Positions 50,173 through 62,015 of a stretch of DNA of 64,000 nucleotides are shown in pieces (position 1 is the first letter of the stretch; every line of letters begins with the position of its first letter). This DNA is from Zantedeschia hybrid cultivar (Eukaryota; Streptophyta; Magnoliopsida; Alismatales; Araceae), in assembly GCA_030544215.1 (NCBI GenBank), contig JARZZO010000002.1:29759395-29823394 (forward strand), in the 5' to 3' direction. Both the position numbers and the translations under genes were made by a program. Under the pieces are notes generated by a model, which saw nothing but the letters and a program-made list of their open reading frames with translations, searched no databases and had not been told where the DNA came from.

Positions 50173-51270
50173 GATGTTAGATTCCCTTTTCAAAGATTTG
50201 ACAAACAAGTTGCACAGAGATTAATCAAACAAGTGGATGTTTAACGTGATTTTGAGATTCCTTGTTGAGTTATTTGAATTGGATTAAACCGCAAATTCAC
50301 TCAGGGAAAGGATCCTAGTTTCAGTTCAATTTCCACCGTTATTCTCTAGGGCTTTCTCTCACAACGCTTTTGGAATCTAGCCGGGACTTCAATTGGTACA
50401 ACCAGCCCGATGATCAAGGTGGAATACCTTGATTTTGGGGACTTATGGAGGTCTCAACGTCAACTTCTCTAGTCTGATTAAGGGACCAACCCAATCAGAG
50501 AGAGTTGCTGACATCGAGTAGTGTGTTCCTAAGAAAGGAGCGTATTCGCCTCAATGCGTATGTCCTGCGGCCTGGATGGCCTCTAATGCTTAATAGTAAT
50601 GGGTAGCTAGCACTCAAACCACAGAAATCTGGAAACTGAAAAATAATTAAGAAACTGTTTGAATCGCGTCTATGGTAGTCGACGCTATTCAAAACAGAAC
50701 TTAATTTTTCGCAGAAATAGACCTGAAAAATAACTAAGAAACTGTCTGAATCGCGTCGATGGTAGTCGACGCTATTCAATACAGAACTTAATTTTTTTTC
50801 CGCAGAAACAGATGCAGACAGCAGAGAAGATATGAAGACTGAAAGGCGTCTAGGGGTGTTGACGCGTTTTGGAAATGCGTCAGTGCTTCTGGACGCTTTT
50901 CAGTTCGCAGAAACAGTTTTGCAGGAGGATTTTCCAGGTCGAATCCTCCTCAAACAGGATAAAAAGCAGTAAACAATCGACTCATGCAAATTTTTTAGTT
51001 CCAGATTTTAAACAGGATGATTTACTAACTAAACAACTAGAAAAACAATCAATCACACATCATTTTCATCACAAAAACAGCTTTTTGAACTAATCAAGGG
51101 GAGGGCAAGATCTTGCCACTGGGGTGTGCACGTGGTGCACGAGGGAAATTAATTAAACTAAAACACTCACCAATTGGTGAGGACGTGTCAAGAGACACAA
51201 ATGGTGCACCGTGGGTGCCCGATTGATGATAGCAAGAACAAAAACAACTAAAAGATGGCGAGACCAAGTC
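50173..51270 (-). other. 5' leader of the Tat/Ogre-like element with four N10 palindromes
   Basis: Untranslated leader between primer site and gag. It carries palindrome cores at 50666-50685, 50753-50772, 50846-50865 and 50877-50896. The first two sit in an 87-bp tandem repeat (each followed by CAGAACTTAATTTTT) and their spacers differ by one base. No gene recognised. Confidence 0.75.
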
Positions 51271-51288
51271 CCACCGTGATCGCCAAAA
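51271..51288 (-). other. Primer-binding site of the Tat/Ogre-like element (tRNA-Arg-like)
   Basis: In element orientation TGGCGATCACGGTGGGAC lies a few bases after the 5' LTR end at 51293. It resembles the 3' end of a plant tRNA-Arg, the primer often used by Tat/Ogre elements. tRNA identity is from memory and not checked. Confidence 0.55.
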
Positions 51289-51292
51289 AAGC

Positions 51293-52628
51293 TGTGAGTG
51301 CTTTAAAATGCTCGTGTGATTAACATGGAAAATCTATGTTGTTTAGTGTAAAACTAACCTATTAAAAACAGTAACTACGTGCAGTGATCGCCAGAAACTT
51401 TTGACTTAAAAAGTTTCAAAAGAGAGTATGATCGCCTACCTGTTTGAATGCGGAAGATGTCGAGTCCTTGGTTCCCCTCCTTCAGCCGGCTGAAGAAAGA
51501 GAGCCCTTCTCGTTGTTCTTTGTTCTTGCTGCTGAATTTGAAGTTTGAGATTTGAGGATCGTCCAGAAGTCCTTCTGGCTTTGATTGTTCTCCCCTTTTG
51601 TTCTCTTGTTGTTGTTGAGTGCAGCAGAAATAGAGAAACAGATGGAGAAATAAAGATGAGAATTTAAGTAGAAGCAGTATCTAAACTGATCATGATTTTA
51701 AGCATACAATCGAACAGCAAACTTACTTGTTTAAATGGTTTTGAAACCCCTTAAATCAAATAGGTTTTGGAAGATGATGTTGTGGTGTATGTTGCATGAA
51801 GTGATTATGAAGAATGAGAGATTTAAATGAAGATGTAGAATGAAAGTGCAGAAATGAAACACTTATGCCCAATTTGCTGAAGCCTTGAAAGGATGAAGAT
51901 TCTGAAAGGACGCCGACTTCTGGAAATGATAGCGCTCCGGCGTTCCGACGTTGTTGCTCCGATCTTCAACTCGCTATAATAACGCTCTCTTAATGGCTTT
52001 CTTCTCTTCTTTTTTTTAACTCATCAAGATGTAAGGTATTTATAGACTTCTTCTGCGTCCGTGATTAACATGGAAAAACTTGGGATTTATCCATCTTAAC
52101 TGACAGATAAATACATATTAATTCATCTTTATCTGTAATTATCTAAAACGCGTCCACCATGGATGACGCCTTTCAGATTAATTAAGATAAGGATAAATAT
52201 CTGGGAAAACTTATCTTTATCTTTATTAACTAAAATGCGTCCACATGTGTAGACGTCTTTTACACTAATTAAGATAAGGATAAACATCCAGAAGAGAAGT
52301 TAAAATAGCCTAGGAAACCTAAAACGCGTCAGCACTCACAGACGCCTTTTAGCTAATTAATCAATTGATTAAAATTCAAATTTCAACGTTAAAATAAGAA
52401 TAAACTCTAAATGGCGTCCACATGTGTCGACATCTTTTATACTTCTTCCTATTTTTACTGAAATTCAAGTTAAAATCAATTTAATTGATTAACTTAAACA
52501 TGTCTGTTAAACCCGACACTTAAAAAGATCAATAAAAATTAATCAATGATTAAATATCAAACCATTCTGAGGCATTATTATATGATATGAAATTTACTCA
52601 AAATGACGTCAAAATTAGCGTGTCTACA
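51293..52628 (-). mobile_element. 5' LTR of the Tat/Ogre-like element
   Basis: 1336 bp, the partner of 23097-24432. Its four palindrome cores are at 52150, 52237, 52326 and 52414, offset by exactly 28,196. Point differences inside the palindromes are C/T or G/A (for example GACGT against GACAT in the fourth). Confidence 0.93.
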
Positions 52629-52633
52629 CCGTG

Positions 52634-55387
52634 TACATAGCATGGCATACATGATAGATCCTATGGCAGAGGCATAGGGTACTCTATCCATGAATGCCCT
52701 CTCATTAGGAGTCTTAGAAGACTGTTCCTTTGAGAGATTAATTCAATGTTTCATCGGTATGAGACCTCTCTTGGAATTTTCCATGCCAAACTTTTTGACT
52801 GTAGCATTTTTGTACAAAGATTGGGTCATCCCAAGCATCCTCTTTGATCTATCTCTATAGATCCGAATTCTCAATACGTAGGATGCTTCTCCCAAATCCT
52901 TCATAGAGAAGTTTTTTGACAGCCCGATCTTTACTGATGACATCATAGCTACATCATTCCCAATGAGTAGTATGTCATCTACATAAAGGACTAGGAAAGT
53001 GACTGCACTCCCACTGGTCTTCTTGTATACACAAGGCTCATCTCCATTCTTAATGAAGTCATAAGACTTGACAGCTTCGTCAAATCATATGTTCCAGCTC
53101 CGGGAAGTTTGCTTCAGTCCATAAATGGACCTCTGAAGCTTGCACACTCTATCTGGTCCTTGGATGTGAAACCTTCTGGTTGTATCATATATACCTCTTC
53201 CTCAAGATTACTGTTGAGGAAGGCAGTCTTCAGATCTATTTGTCAGATCTCGTAATCGTAGTGTGCAGCTATGGGGAGTAGAACTCTGATCGACTTTATC
53301 ATGGCAACCGGGGAGAAAGTCTCGTCATAGTCAATTCCTTGCCTTTGACGATATCTCTTTGCCATCAACCTTGCCTTATAAGTATCGATCCGTCCATCAG
53401 CACCGATCTTTTTCTTAAAGATCTACTTGCATCTGATGAGTACAATACCCTCGGGCAAGTCCTCCAAGTTCCAAACTTGGTTGGTGTACATGGACTGGAT
53501 TTCTGAGTTCATGGCTTCTCTCCATTTCCCGGCTTTTGGACTTTCAATGGCCTCGTAGTAGGTTTTAGGATCATCATCCTCATTATATTCAACCTTAAAC
53601 TCACCTTCAGCGATATGTCCCACATATCGTTCGGGTAGTCTAGGTAATCTACCAGATCTACGAGGCTACTGATATCTCATCCGACGATTTTTCAAACATT
53701 TGGAGATTTAGAACCTCTTCCAGTACTATTTTACTCCCACTGTCCTCCTGGAGAAGGTATTCCTCTTCCAGGAAGACAGTTTTCCTGGCGACAAATACCT
53801 TTTGTTCACCAAGATGGTAAAACTAGTATCCAAAGGTTTCCTTTGGATATCCCACAAGCCTACATTTATCAGTTTGTGATTCCAGCATGTCTGGATCATG
53901 CCGCTTTACATGAGCAAGACAACCCTAAACTTTAACATGTTTAAATTCTGGTTTCCTGCCTTTCTATATCTCGTATAGAGTAGAGGTCACAGACTTGCTG
54001 GATACTCTGTTCAGCAGGTATGCTGCTGACTCTAGAGCATACCCCCAGAGGGACACTGGTAATCCTGAAAAGCTCATCATGGATCGCACCATGTCTAACA
54101 AGGTGCAATTTCTCCTTTCTGATACACCATTTATCTGTGGTGTATATGGAGGGGTCAGCTGAGAAAGATATCATTATCCTTTAAGAATTGTGTGAAATTA
54201 GTACTCAAGTACTCTCCTCCTCGATCTGATCGAAGAGCTTTAATACTATTTTCTAACTGCTTCTCTACCTCATTCTTAAACTCCTTGAACTTCTCAAATG
54301 CTTCCTACTTGTACTTCATTAAGTACACATAGTCGAATCTCGAGAAGTTGTCGGTAAATGTGATGAAGTACAAGAAGTCACCTTTGGCTTGGGTGGACAT
54401 GGGACCACATACATCTGAATGTATTAATCCCAGAATGTCCTTGGCACGTTCTCCATGTCCAGTAAATGGAGATCTTGCCATCTTTCCCATAAGGCAGGAC
54501 TTACATGTCGCAAACAATTCATAATCGAATGCATTCAAATATCCATGTTTGTGCAACTTTTGCAACCTGCTTTCACCAATGTGTCCAAGTCTACAATGCC
54601 ACATGTAGGCTTGGCTCACACAATTCTTGCTCCTCTTAAGAGCATTATCAATATGAAGATTGTAATAAAAAACATCTAAGAGATATGGACCGTTGACTAA
54701 AGATGTCAAAGCTATTGATTTATTACCATAATAAATCGAATAACTTCTATTCTCAATAGACAACCTATATCCTATCTTGTCCAAACAAGATACTGATATG
54801 ATGTTATTTATTATGCTAGGAACATAATAACAAGCTTCTAATGATAAGACGCCTCCCGATGGAAGCTTGAGGTTTGATGTCCCTACAGCAATCGCCACAA
54901 CTTTTGCGCCGTTTCCTAGCCTCAATTCCACCTCGTCTTTTCTCAGCTTGCGCTTACTTGTCAGCATCCGCACATCATGACATATATGAGAAGCACATCC
55001 AGTATCTAATACCCAATATGTGGAATCTCTAACTGACAAGTTGATATCTATCATATAGATATCTGAAACTTCTGATAGCTTCACCTTTCCATGAGTTTTG
55101 TTGGTGAGGAACTCCTTGCAGTTCCTCTTCCAGTGATCATTCTGCTTACAGTAGAAGCAGTCACCTTTTACTACTCTTTTGCCTTTATCCTTCGATCTTT
55201 TATCGTTAGCTATCATCTTTGCGTCAAGGGCATCCAATGCCGGTTGAGCAGGTGGATCAGCTCCAAGGACATAGTCAATGTGCTTAGATCTGAAGACATT
55301 CTTCAGTTTTCTGAACCAATCCGAGTAGTTTAGGCTAGTCAAACGTTTGGCATCAAGTATGCTACGGAGTGGGTTATTCGACGACAT
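52634..55387 (-). pseudogene. gag, protease, integrase and RT of the split copia element
   Basis: Starts at ATG 55387 (MSSNNPLRSILDAKRLTS) and is open to 54305. Gag is short: after about 52 residues it jumps to KMIANDKRSKDKGK and the zinc knuckle CFYCKQNDHWKRNC, lacking most of the usual Gag core. The protease (WVLDTGCASHICHD), GAG-pre-integrase domain (YMWHCRLGHIGESRL) and integrase core (HSDVCGPM, TFTDNFSR) follow. Stops and frameshifts come from 54304 on (TAG after YLMKYK). RT is recognisable: WREAMNSEIQSM, QIDLKTAFLNSNLEEEVYM, and YVDD at 52973-52984. The frame ends at the nested insertion (52634). The protein is broken. Confidence 0.88.
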
Positions 55388-56699
55388 AATTCCCCACAGG
55401 AGATGAAGAAAATCTATTTAGTAGATATTCAATTAAAATTTAAAACAAGATATGGACTTTTAATCAAGTTTTAACTCTCACTAATTTTCGACGGACTGCA
55501 TAACCCTCAGTTATACGGAGACGCCGATAGTCTCATAGTGGGAATCAAAATCTTAATGACTTGCAATACAGCCTTGTAGATAGTACAAGAAAACTGTAAA
55601 ACAATCAAAGAGCACCCATCTCATGGGACTTGCAACTCCTTGCAATATCCGATCATAGCTTCGGTCTCCACATATTTAATGGCCTTGTGGATAGCACAAC
55701 AAGTAACTAATTCTGGTCTAAGCTAACCGTCGTTACGAGATGAGCATAGATTTGCATACAATCCTTGTGGATAGCACAACAAAGCTACATAGTTCCTCTA
55801 CTCCGATCAAATAGACATCTAATGCCATAGACACAGTCTCTCCTCACAATTAAACAGGCCTTGTGGTAACACAACAAATCTGCCTAAAGTTATTCGAATC
55901 CTATGACTATAACGATGGTGGACTACGCGGTAAGTTCTTAACTACTCACGTTACGGCTTAAAATTTAAATCAGGGTATTTAGATAACTTTTATCTTGGTC
56001 TCTCCTAGGTGATAGTATATAAATATATCGTATATATTTAATAAATACCATATCTACTTTGATTCATAATAAAAAATTAAAAACAATGCATCACATACAT
56101 GTGTAGTGTGGTCATGGATAGCACAATGGGTTTGACTGGAGCCATCAGTTAAACGAACACACAATCTAACATAACATTTATATTAGATAATCCTGCAAAC
56201 ATAAAGGCAGAAGATCTCCATCGTATCGCCTTCTTGATTGCAACAATGGATCGTCCTCGCTCCTTCCTCGGTTGCCTCGATCAGATTACATTGAATTCTA
56301 GAATTACATATAAATAGAAGAAGGCCTTATGGCGAGTACAAGAGAGAGGGAGGTAGAAGTACATCGGAGTATGAGAGAGGGAGAGATACGCAGACCTCTA
56401 TTTATTAACAATTAATAAATATCCATAATTCAAACATCCACGATCCACACAATCATTCATCACATGAATAATTAAATAAGTGCATATCCATGACCAAGGT
56501 GTGTTTTTAAACATTCTACACATGATAAGCGCATCACATGACTAAAATAAAAGAGTTTCAAAATTAAATAATTTTGACTTCCAAAAAATTAGGATCCAAT
56601 CAAAATTGCTATTTGAATTTTCAAAACTCTTTTAATTACTTAAGCATGCAATTAAATCAAATTTAAAAGCATAAAACACACATCACATGTGCACACACT
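55388..56699 (-). other. Copia leader, gag-proximal part with repeated motif
   Basis: Non-coding. A motif close to CCTTGTGGATAGCACAACAA recurs near 55570, 55682, 55763, 55858 and 56113, separated by about 80-255 bp. Its role is unknown. No open frame of interest. Confidence 0.6.
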
Positions 56700-57360
56700 C
56701 CAAATTAATAATTCCATATTATTCCATGCAAATTAGAACATTTCTAATAATTAAACAATCTAACATTTAGATTAAAATAATATTAATAATCTAACAATTA
56801 GACTATTAATAATTTAATTACTAATCTAACTCTTAGATCAGTAAATTAAAATTAATTACTAATTTAACATTTAAATTAATAATCAAATCTAATTAGTTAA
56901 TAATTACTAATCTAACTTTTAGACTAGTTAATTAATAAATGTTAATCACTAATTTAACTATTAAACTAATAATTAATACTAATTAATAGTTAACCACTAA
57001 TCTAACTCTTAGATTATTGGATTAATATCAATTATTAATTTAACTCTTAAACCAATAATTAATAACTCCCAATTAAACCATTATATTAATTGATTAAAAT
57101 TAATCATCAATTTAACACTTAAACTAACAATTAATTCCAATTAACTAATAACTACTAATTTAACATTTAAATTATTCTATTAAAATTAATTATTAATTTA
57201 ACACTTAATTAATAACTAACTTTAATCAATTAACAACTACTTGTTAATATAATGATTCCAAAATCATTAATGCCCAAATAAATTAAAATTGAATAATAAA
57301 TGTAATCTTTAAAATAATTTTAAATTAAATTTAAATCCAATTTAATACTTTATTTAAATG
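56700..57360 (-). repeat. AT-rich leader tract of the split copia element
   Basis: Diverged units of the TTAATTACTAATTTAACA type, equivalent to 1-600 of copy A. This shared position shows it belongs to the family and not to the insertion site. Confidence 0.75.
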
Positions 57361-58167
57361 GGCAAGGGGTTTAATTAGATCAAGGGGTTTAATTGGGATT
57401 TAGGAAATAGCCCTAAAAGGGCTCAGCCCACTAGTCCCTGGTTCGAACCAGGGCTGAACCAGGTCCAGCGGTGGGCTCGGACCATGCCCGAAAGCATGGC
57501 TCGAGCCCTGCTAGGCCTGGCTCGGACTCGCTGGTCCGGGCCAAGGTCCAGCAGGCTCGGACCCGTCGGGTGCAGGCTTGGACGCCCAGCGCCCGACAGG
57601 CCCTTCCCCCCCACCCGAGACTCCCTGTTACACAGGGAGTTTAGGGCGGCAGGGAGTGATTTTCCGGTGGATTTTTCTGGGCTCCGTCAGCCCCACCGTC
57701 GAACGGCATCGCCGCTGATGCTCCACCGCTGGTGAACCTCGCCGGAAACCACCTCCCATGCCCTTTTTCAATGTGGAAGCCAATCCCTCCCTCCCACTTT
57801 TAATTTCTGGTTCCAAACCGAGAAGATGTAGAAGAGGACCCCGGATGCAGCATCACCGGCTGGTTCTCGGCAGCGGCCTTGATGCCCAGTGGTGACCGAC
57901 AACCCCGCGTGGAGGATCTGGGTGCCGGCCCAATCCCAAACACTTGGGAAGGCAAGAACGCAGCCGCTGTAAACCCGGTTATTCGTCCAACGAAGAACAC
58001 CAAACCCCCCCCCCAAAAAAAATCCGAATTTTACAGAAATTAAAAAAACAATCATATTATTTTGTTCATCATATGAACATGGTTTCTGTAAAATTATCGA
58101 ACTACAGCATGGATTGAATAAAGAAAAATCAATTTCGGAGTTCGAAACGGGACGAGAAACAGTGGAA
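57361..58167 (-). other. GC-rich leader of the split copia element
   Basis: Corresponds to 601-1290 of copy A. Short open frames on both strands have no recognisable products. Confidence 0.6.
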
Positions 58168-58183
58168 CCTGGCTTTGATACCA
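58168..58183 (-). other. Primer-binding site of the split copia element
   Basis: CCTGGCTTTGATACCA on the plus strand, one base different from copy A (CTCTG to CTTTG), next to the 5' LTR. Confidence 0.85.
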
Positions 58184-58184
58184 C

Positions 58185-59670
58185 TGTTGGATTCTCGCGT
58201 TTCTCCTTATCGGATAATCGGTTCTTACCGTGTGCGGATTCGAATCCGCAACCGATCGGTTCTGTCGGTGTGACACCGCAAGTCGCACAAGTGCCCGGCC
58301 TCTAGCGGAGTCCACGCGATCCTCCTCGCGACAGATATCCTCACGTTCCTCGTTCTTCGCATCCTACGAAGTCTCTACCGTTCGCCGCAACGATCGCCGC
58401 AATACGCGGACGATTTCCCGTTGAACGGGAGTCGGAGAAGCGGCGGAGTAGATCCGGGGATCCCGATTCTTCTGGGGCTCCAGAGAGAGAGAAGAAGAGA
58501 GGAGGGGGCGGCTAGGGTTAGCAGCAGCCTGGCCTGCTCAGCCCGTTCGCTATATTTTATATCAACCGCGCGATTTTTCATAAAAATCCCTTAGTTTATA
58601 TAAAACCTACTTATTTATCCATCGCCTTGAGAATCATTTGCGTGTGACCCTCTAGGCCCAATAACCAGTCTGGTTAATGGCCCAATTAACCCAGTGACTC
58701 CACACTGGCCTAATTAATCAATTAATAACTCATATTAATTAATTAATCAATCGAATTGATGTCACAAATCAAATTCGATCGGGCCTCCAATCACGTTGGG
58801 TGCCAAGCAACACCGCGTGAATCCGGAAGGTATCGGGGTTAAGTAACCCACTCTTGGAACCTTTCCGCCGACAGTTACCATGTAGAATAATCCTTCATTC
58901 GTACAATGCTCTCGAGTCAACTCAGGATATGGTAAACCGTCAAACCCTAACCGGTCGACTCACTTAGATCGGATGCAGCCGAATAATATCGGAAAACTCT
59001 TTTCCCGATATTATCGTCCGCCCTGGCTAGGGACTTCCGCGCATCCTTCCTAGAGCATTCTCTCTCTAAGTACCGAGAGTGAATGATTCCTTATTGACAC
59101 TCAATTCCCTTCGACAGTATTTCGCTGTACCCCGATCCTTGGCTGTTTAGAATCCCGTGTCTAGAGATTCATAAACCAAAGTCAAAGTATATAAGTCCAC
59201 CAACAAAGTGTCCTTGGTGTCTCAGATCAGAGGACCATCCACGCAACTGCGACAATAGAATCAAGCTGGTTAACATTGAGGTACAGTACCATCCAGCGAT
59301 TCAGTTGGATCAGTTCAGTGAACTCATTCTCTAATGAGCACCTACATATTCACCTTAGTGTCTCCACACAAGTGACTATGAGATTAGTCACCCTCATCTT
59401 ATGAGCGGGAGTAATCTGTACTAGTCTATTTTGAAATACAATGTTCTTCTCGGATATCCTCTGATTAGGAACTATTAAGAATATGTGTGTTTAAGTGATC
59501 AGTCTCACTAGTATAATCTCATTATAATCTGATCACTATCGCACATATTCACGGACTTCATTATGAGACGATAATAACGAATTATACATAATGAATAAAA
59601 TACCATTATATATTAATAAATGAACGAGATTACAAAGTCATATTGGCTTGTAGGCCACCTAAGACTAACA
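58185..59670 (-). mobile_element. 5' LTR of the split copia element (copy D)
   Basis: 1486 bp, TGTTGGATTCTCGCG...ACTAACA. Compared with its partner C it lacks about 72 bp just after TTTCTCC, near the end adjoining the primer site. Otherwise it is colinear. TSD CTACA at 59671-59675. Confidence 0.92.
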
Positions 59671-60768
59671 CTACAAACTACGGATCTCGCCGCAAAAGGA
59701 GAAATCCTGAGTGGCAAACCCATCGAAAGTGACAAAACCACACGCAGGGACCCCGACCCGACGAGAGCAAGCAAGAAGATACCTTCTTGTCGCCCATCTC
59801 TAGCCGGTGCTACGAGATCTTTGCCAGTGCCTCGTGCGGCTACTACTGCTGTAGCGACGGCGGCATCGGCTGCGGGTGTTGTTGTAACGACCCGCCACCC
59901 TATAATCGGGGATCCGATTACAATTCGACTTAACTTAACAAATAATTACATATTCCAACTGAAAAGAAATAATTAAGCGTACATGCCTGAAAGGAAAATA
60001 ACAACTACATCGGGGCATACCTCGGAACAATGACTGCTTGCGCGCAACCCGAGACGAAACCCTCCACGCTACGCCTACCTGGAATCCTCACTTGAAAACC
60101 GCAGGGGTTAGTCTCATCGAAATGGACTCAATAAGGATCCTTCGATCCCCACCACCCACTCACACACCCACAAGTGCAACAACACAAATATAGACAATTT
60201 AAATAAATAAAGTAGTAAACACAACTCCCAAAGATTCCCAAATTCCGATATAAAACACATGCATTCGTAAATGCAACATGCACAACTCTGAAACCACTCC
60301 ACCACGGAGTCCACAACCAGCGTCTCGGCTAAACACACAAACCACGCGGCCGAACGCGGAAAACCTCAACCTGCTGGGACCAAACAACAACCCCTCAGAT
60401 AGCGCGCTGACTATTCCGGCCTGTCTAACTCTAAGTGGTTCTGCTTCTCTCAGCACGAGTGACACTCTGAATGTACCACTCCTACATCGGTACTAACTGT
60501 ACCCCGAGGTACACCAGGTGACCCTCTCTCTAGGCATCACCCCACCCTTCCCACACCGGCGCCATGTTACTCCCACACCGACACAGGGTGCGTAAGCGCT
60601 AACAATTGTCACTCTAGGTCTACGATCGCACAAAACTCAACACAGTGCGATCCGATCACGTAGAAATCCTCGTCCTTGAAGTACATTTTCAAGCATGTGC
60701 TTAACCAAACTATCTAACTATGTAAACACATGTTAATTGTATGAATTAATGAGGTTCTGTCTTAAATC

Positions 60769-60990
60769 GTGTCGCCCGTGGCCGACGTCATTCAAGAGCC
60801 CTAAACTGGTTCACGCGGAAACTGGCTTCGGGAGATGGGCCTAAATAGCGTCGCCCATGGCAGCCGCCATTTTAAATGGCGTCGCTGTCCCCAGACGCTA
60901 TTCAATACAAAGACACAATCGAACAAGCTGGGCTAAATCGCGTCTCGGGTGGTAGCCGCCATTTAAAATGGCGTCGCTATCGCCAGACGC
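60769..60990. repeat. Five N10 palindromes in the solo LTR
   Basis: Cores at 60769-60788, 60849-60868, 60880-60899, 60940-60959 and 60971-60990. The second and third, and the fourth and fifth, form close pairs 31 bp apart. In the second and fourth the right half reads GCCGC in place of GACGC. Arms are CTAAAT and ATTTA/ATTCA. Confidence 0.88.
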
Positions 60991-61546
60991 CATTTAGCAC
61001 TCGCAGACAGGTTCCCCCTCCGGCCTCCCCCGAGTTACAAAGTGGGATTTCTTCCCCAAATCGCACAAAACATCAAAAATGGAGAAGGTAGGGAAGAAAC
61101 CTAATCATTTTCATAAAGAATCCTTAGAACATGATTTCTACTCCAGAAGCATCCACACATATTGTATGCTTTCAAAGCGGGAAAATTATGGTTTTAAACA
61201 AAACACTGCAAGGATCGTCACCCTACCGGTTACTTGAACTCTTCCGAAGTCTTAGCCGCTGAACCACCATGCCACAAGCTCCCGCCGATACCGCCGTAGG
61301 CGCCGTCACTCCACCGGGACGTCGGTCGCCGTCCGGAGAGAAATGCACCGCGGAGGAGATGGTGGTGGTAGTGGTGGAAGTTAGAAGGTTGATGGAGTGG
61401 AGGAGATGAGGAATGGGGAGAGGAAAGAAAGGAGAAGGGGGAAGGGAGAGTAGATGGATCAGAGAGAGGGAGGAGAGAGAAGAGAATGAGAGAAATGAGG
61501 GAAGGGAAGGAGGGTTTCGGAGTGTCAACCGAAACTTCGCTAAAAC

Positions 61547-61721
61547 GCGTCATCCAAGACATACGTTAATCAGACGATACGACAGGGTCGTACACTGACA
61601 AATTTCTGAATGGCGTCGACCATGCAAGACGTCATTCAGACTATAAAATCGGAGCCATACTCTCGCGGCCCAAAATCGGCTCACGTGGCACATTCTAAAA
61701 AGCGTCCCCCTAATTAGACAC
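61547..61721. repeat. Three N10 palindromes near the end of the solo LTR
   Basis: Cores at 61547-61566 (right half TACGT), 61613-61632 (GACGT) and 61702-61721 (GACAC). The spacer stays 10 bp even where the right half has decayed. Confidence 0.75.
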
Positions 61722-62015
61722 CAAGGGCCCAAACCAAGGGGTCAAACACCGAAATCGACCTGATAATCGGATCCGAAACCTCAATCGTTACAGTTGTTAC
61801 TCCGCCGCGTGGTGAGGCCCCAACGACAGCGACGACGTCATTGGAGAACGAGCACTGGAGAACCCCCTCCCCTCTTCCTCATTGCTCTCTCCCTCTCACC
61901 TCCACCATTCCCTTCTCTTAGGTATTTGTTCCAGACCAACACTACCGGAATAAGAAGCAAGCGCCGGATCCAAAGAACAAGAGATCCAAGGAGGGACAAG
62001 CACGCGAACACATAC

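Larger units (their letters stand above)
23097..52628 (-). mobile_element. Tat/Ogre-like gypsy element with internal duplication
   Basis: 29,532 bp. Two 1336-bp LTRs (23097-24432 and 51293-52628) begin TGTAGACACGC and end ACTCACA in element orientation. Perfect 5-bp duplications CCGTG lie at 23092-23096 and 52629-52633. The order on the minus strand is 5' LTR, tRNA-Arg-like primer site, leader, gag, protease, G-patch, linker, RT, RNase H, integrase, then a 3' region with antisense genes. A 9,906-bp tandem duplication repeats everything from the RT through the antisense genes. The pre-duplication length of about 19.6 kb, the G-patch segment and the gag type point to the Tat/Ogre lineage. By eye I count about 25 differences between the LTRs (near 2%). 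Confidence 0.92.
20893..59670 (-). mobile_element. Ty1/copia element, split by a nested gypsy element
   Basis: Minus-strand element with LTRs at 20893-22447 (3') and 58185-59670 (5'), flanked by perfect CTACA repeats (20888-20892 and 59671-59675). It shows a polypurine tract (22448 on), RNase H (22462-23091), RT, integrase, protease and gag (52634-55387), a long leader, and a tRNA-iMet primer site (58168-58183). A 29.5-kb gypsy element interrupts the RT-RNase H boundary. Without it the copia is about 9.2 kb. Coding sequence is broken at many points. Confidence 0.93.
59883..61792. mobile_element. Solo LTR of a gypsy-type element
   Basis: 1910 bp starting TGTAACGACCCGCC and ending CTCAATCGTTACA, with perfect 8-bp inverted ends (TGTAACGA/TCGTTACA). 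It is flanked by 5-bp direct repeats GTTGT (59878-59882, 61793-61797). TGTAAC-type LTR ends are common in chromovirus gypsy elements such as Tekay/Del. No coding sequence. It carries eight N10 palindromes but shares no other sequence that I can see with the Tat/Ogre-like element. Confidence 0.85.
59783..61841 (-). pseudogene. Probable first coding exon of the captured SHAGGY-like kinase, split by a solo LTR
   Basis: The ATG at 61841 begins MTSSLSLGPHH, which resembles the N-terminus of the AtSK41/42-type SHAGGY kinases. The exon continues at 59882-59783 after the solo LTR and ends MGDKK before a GTATCT splice donor. In-frame TAA/TAG codons interrupt a His/Pro/Gln-rich stretch, where Gln codons are expected. 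The next kinase exon is at 20534, across the copia insertion. The gene strand and order agree with 18290-20537. The N-terminal match is short, so this part is less sure than the kinase exons. Confidence 0.5.
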
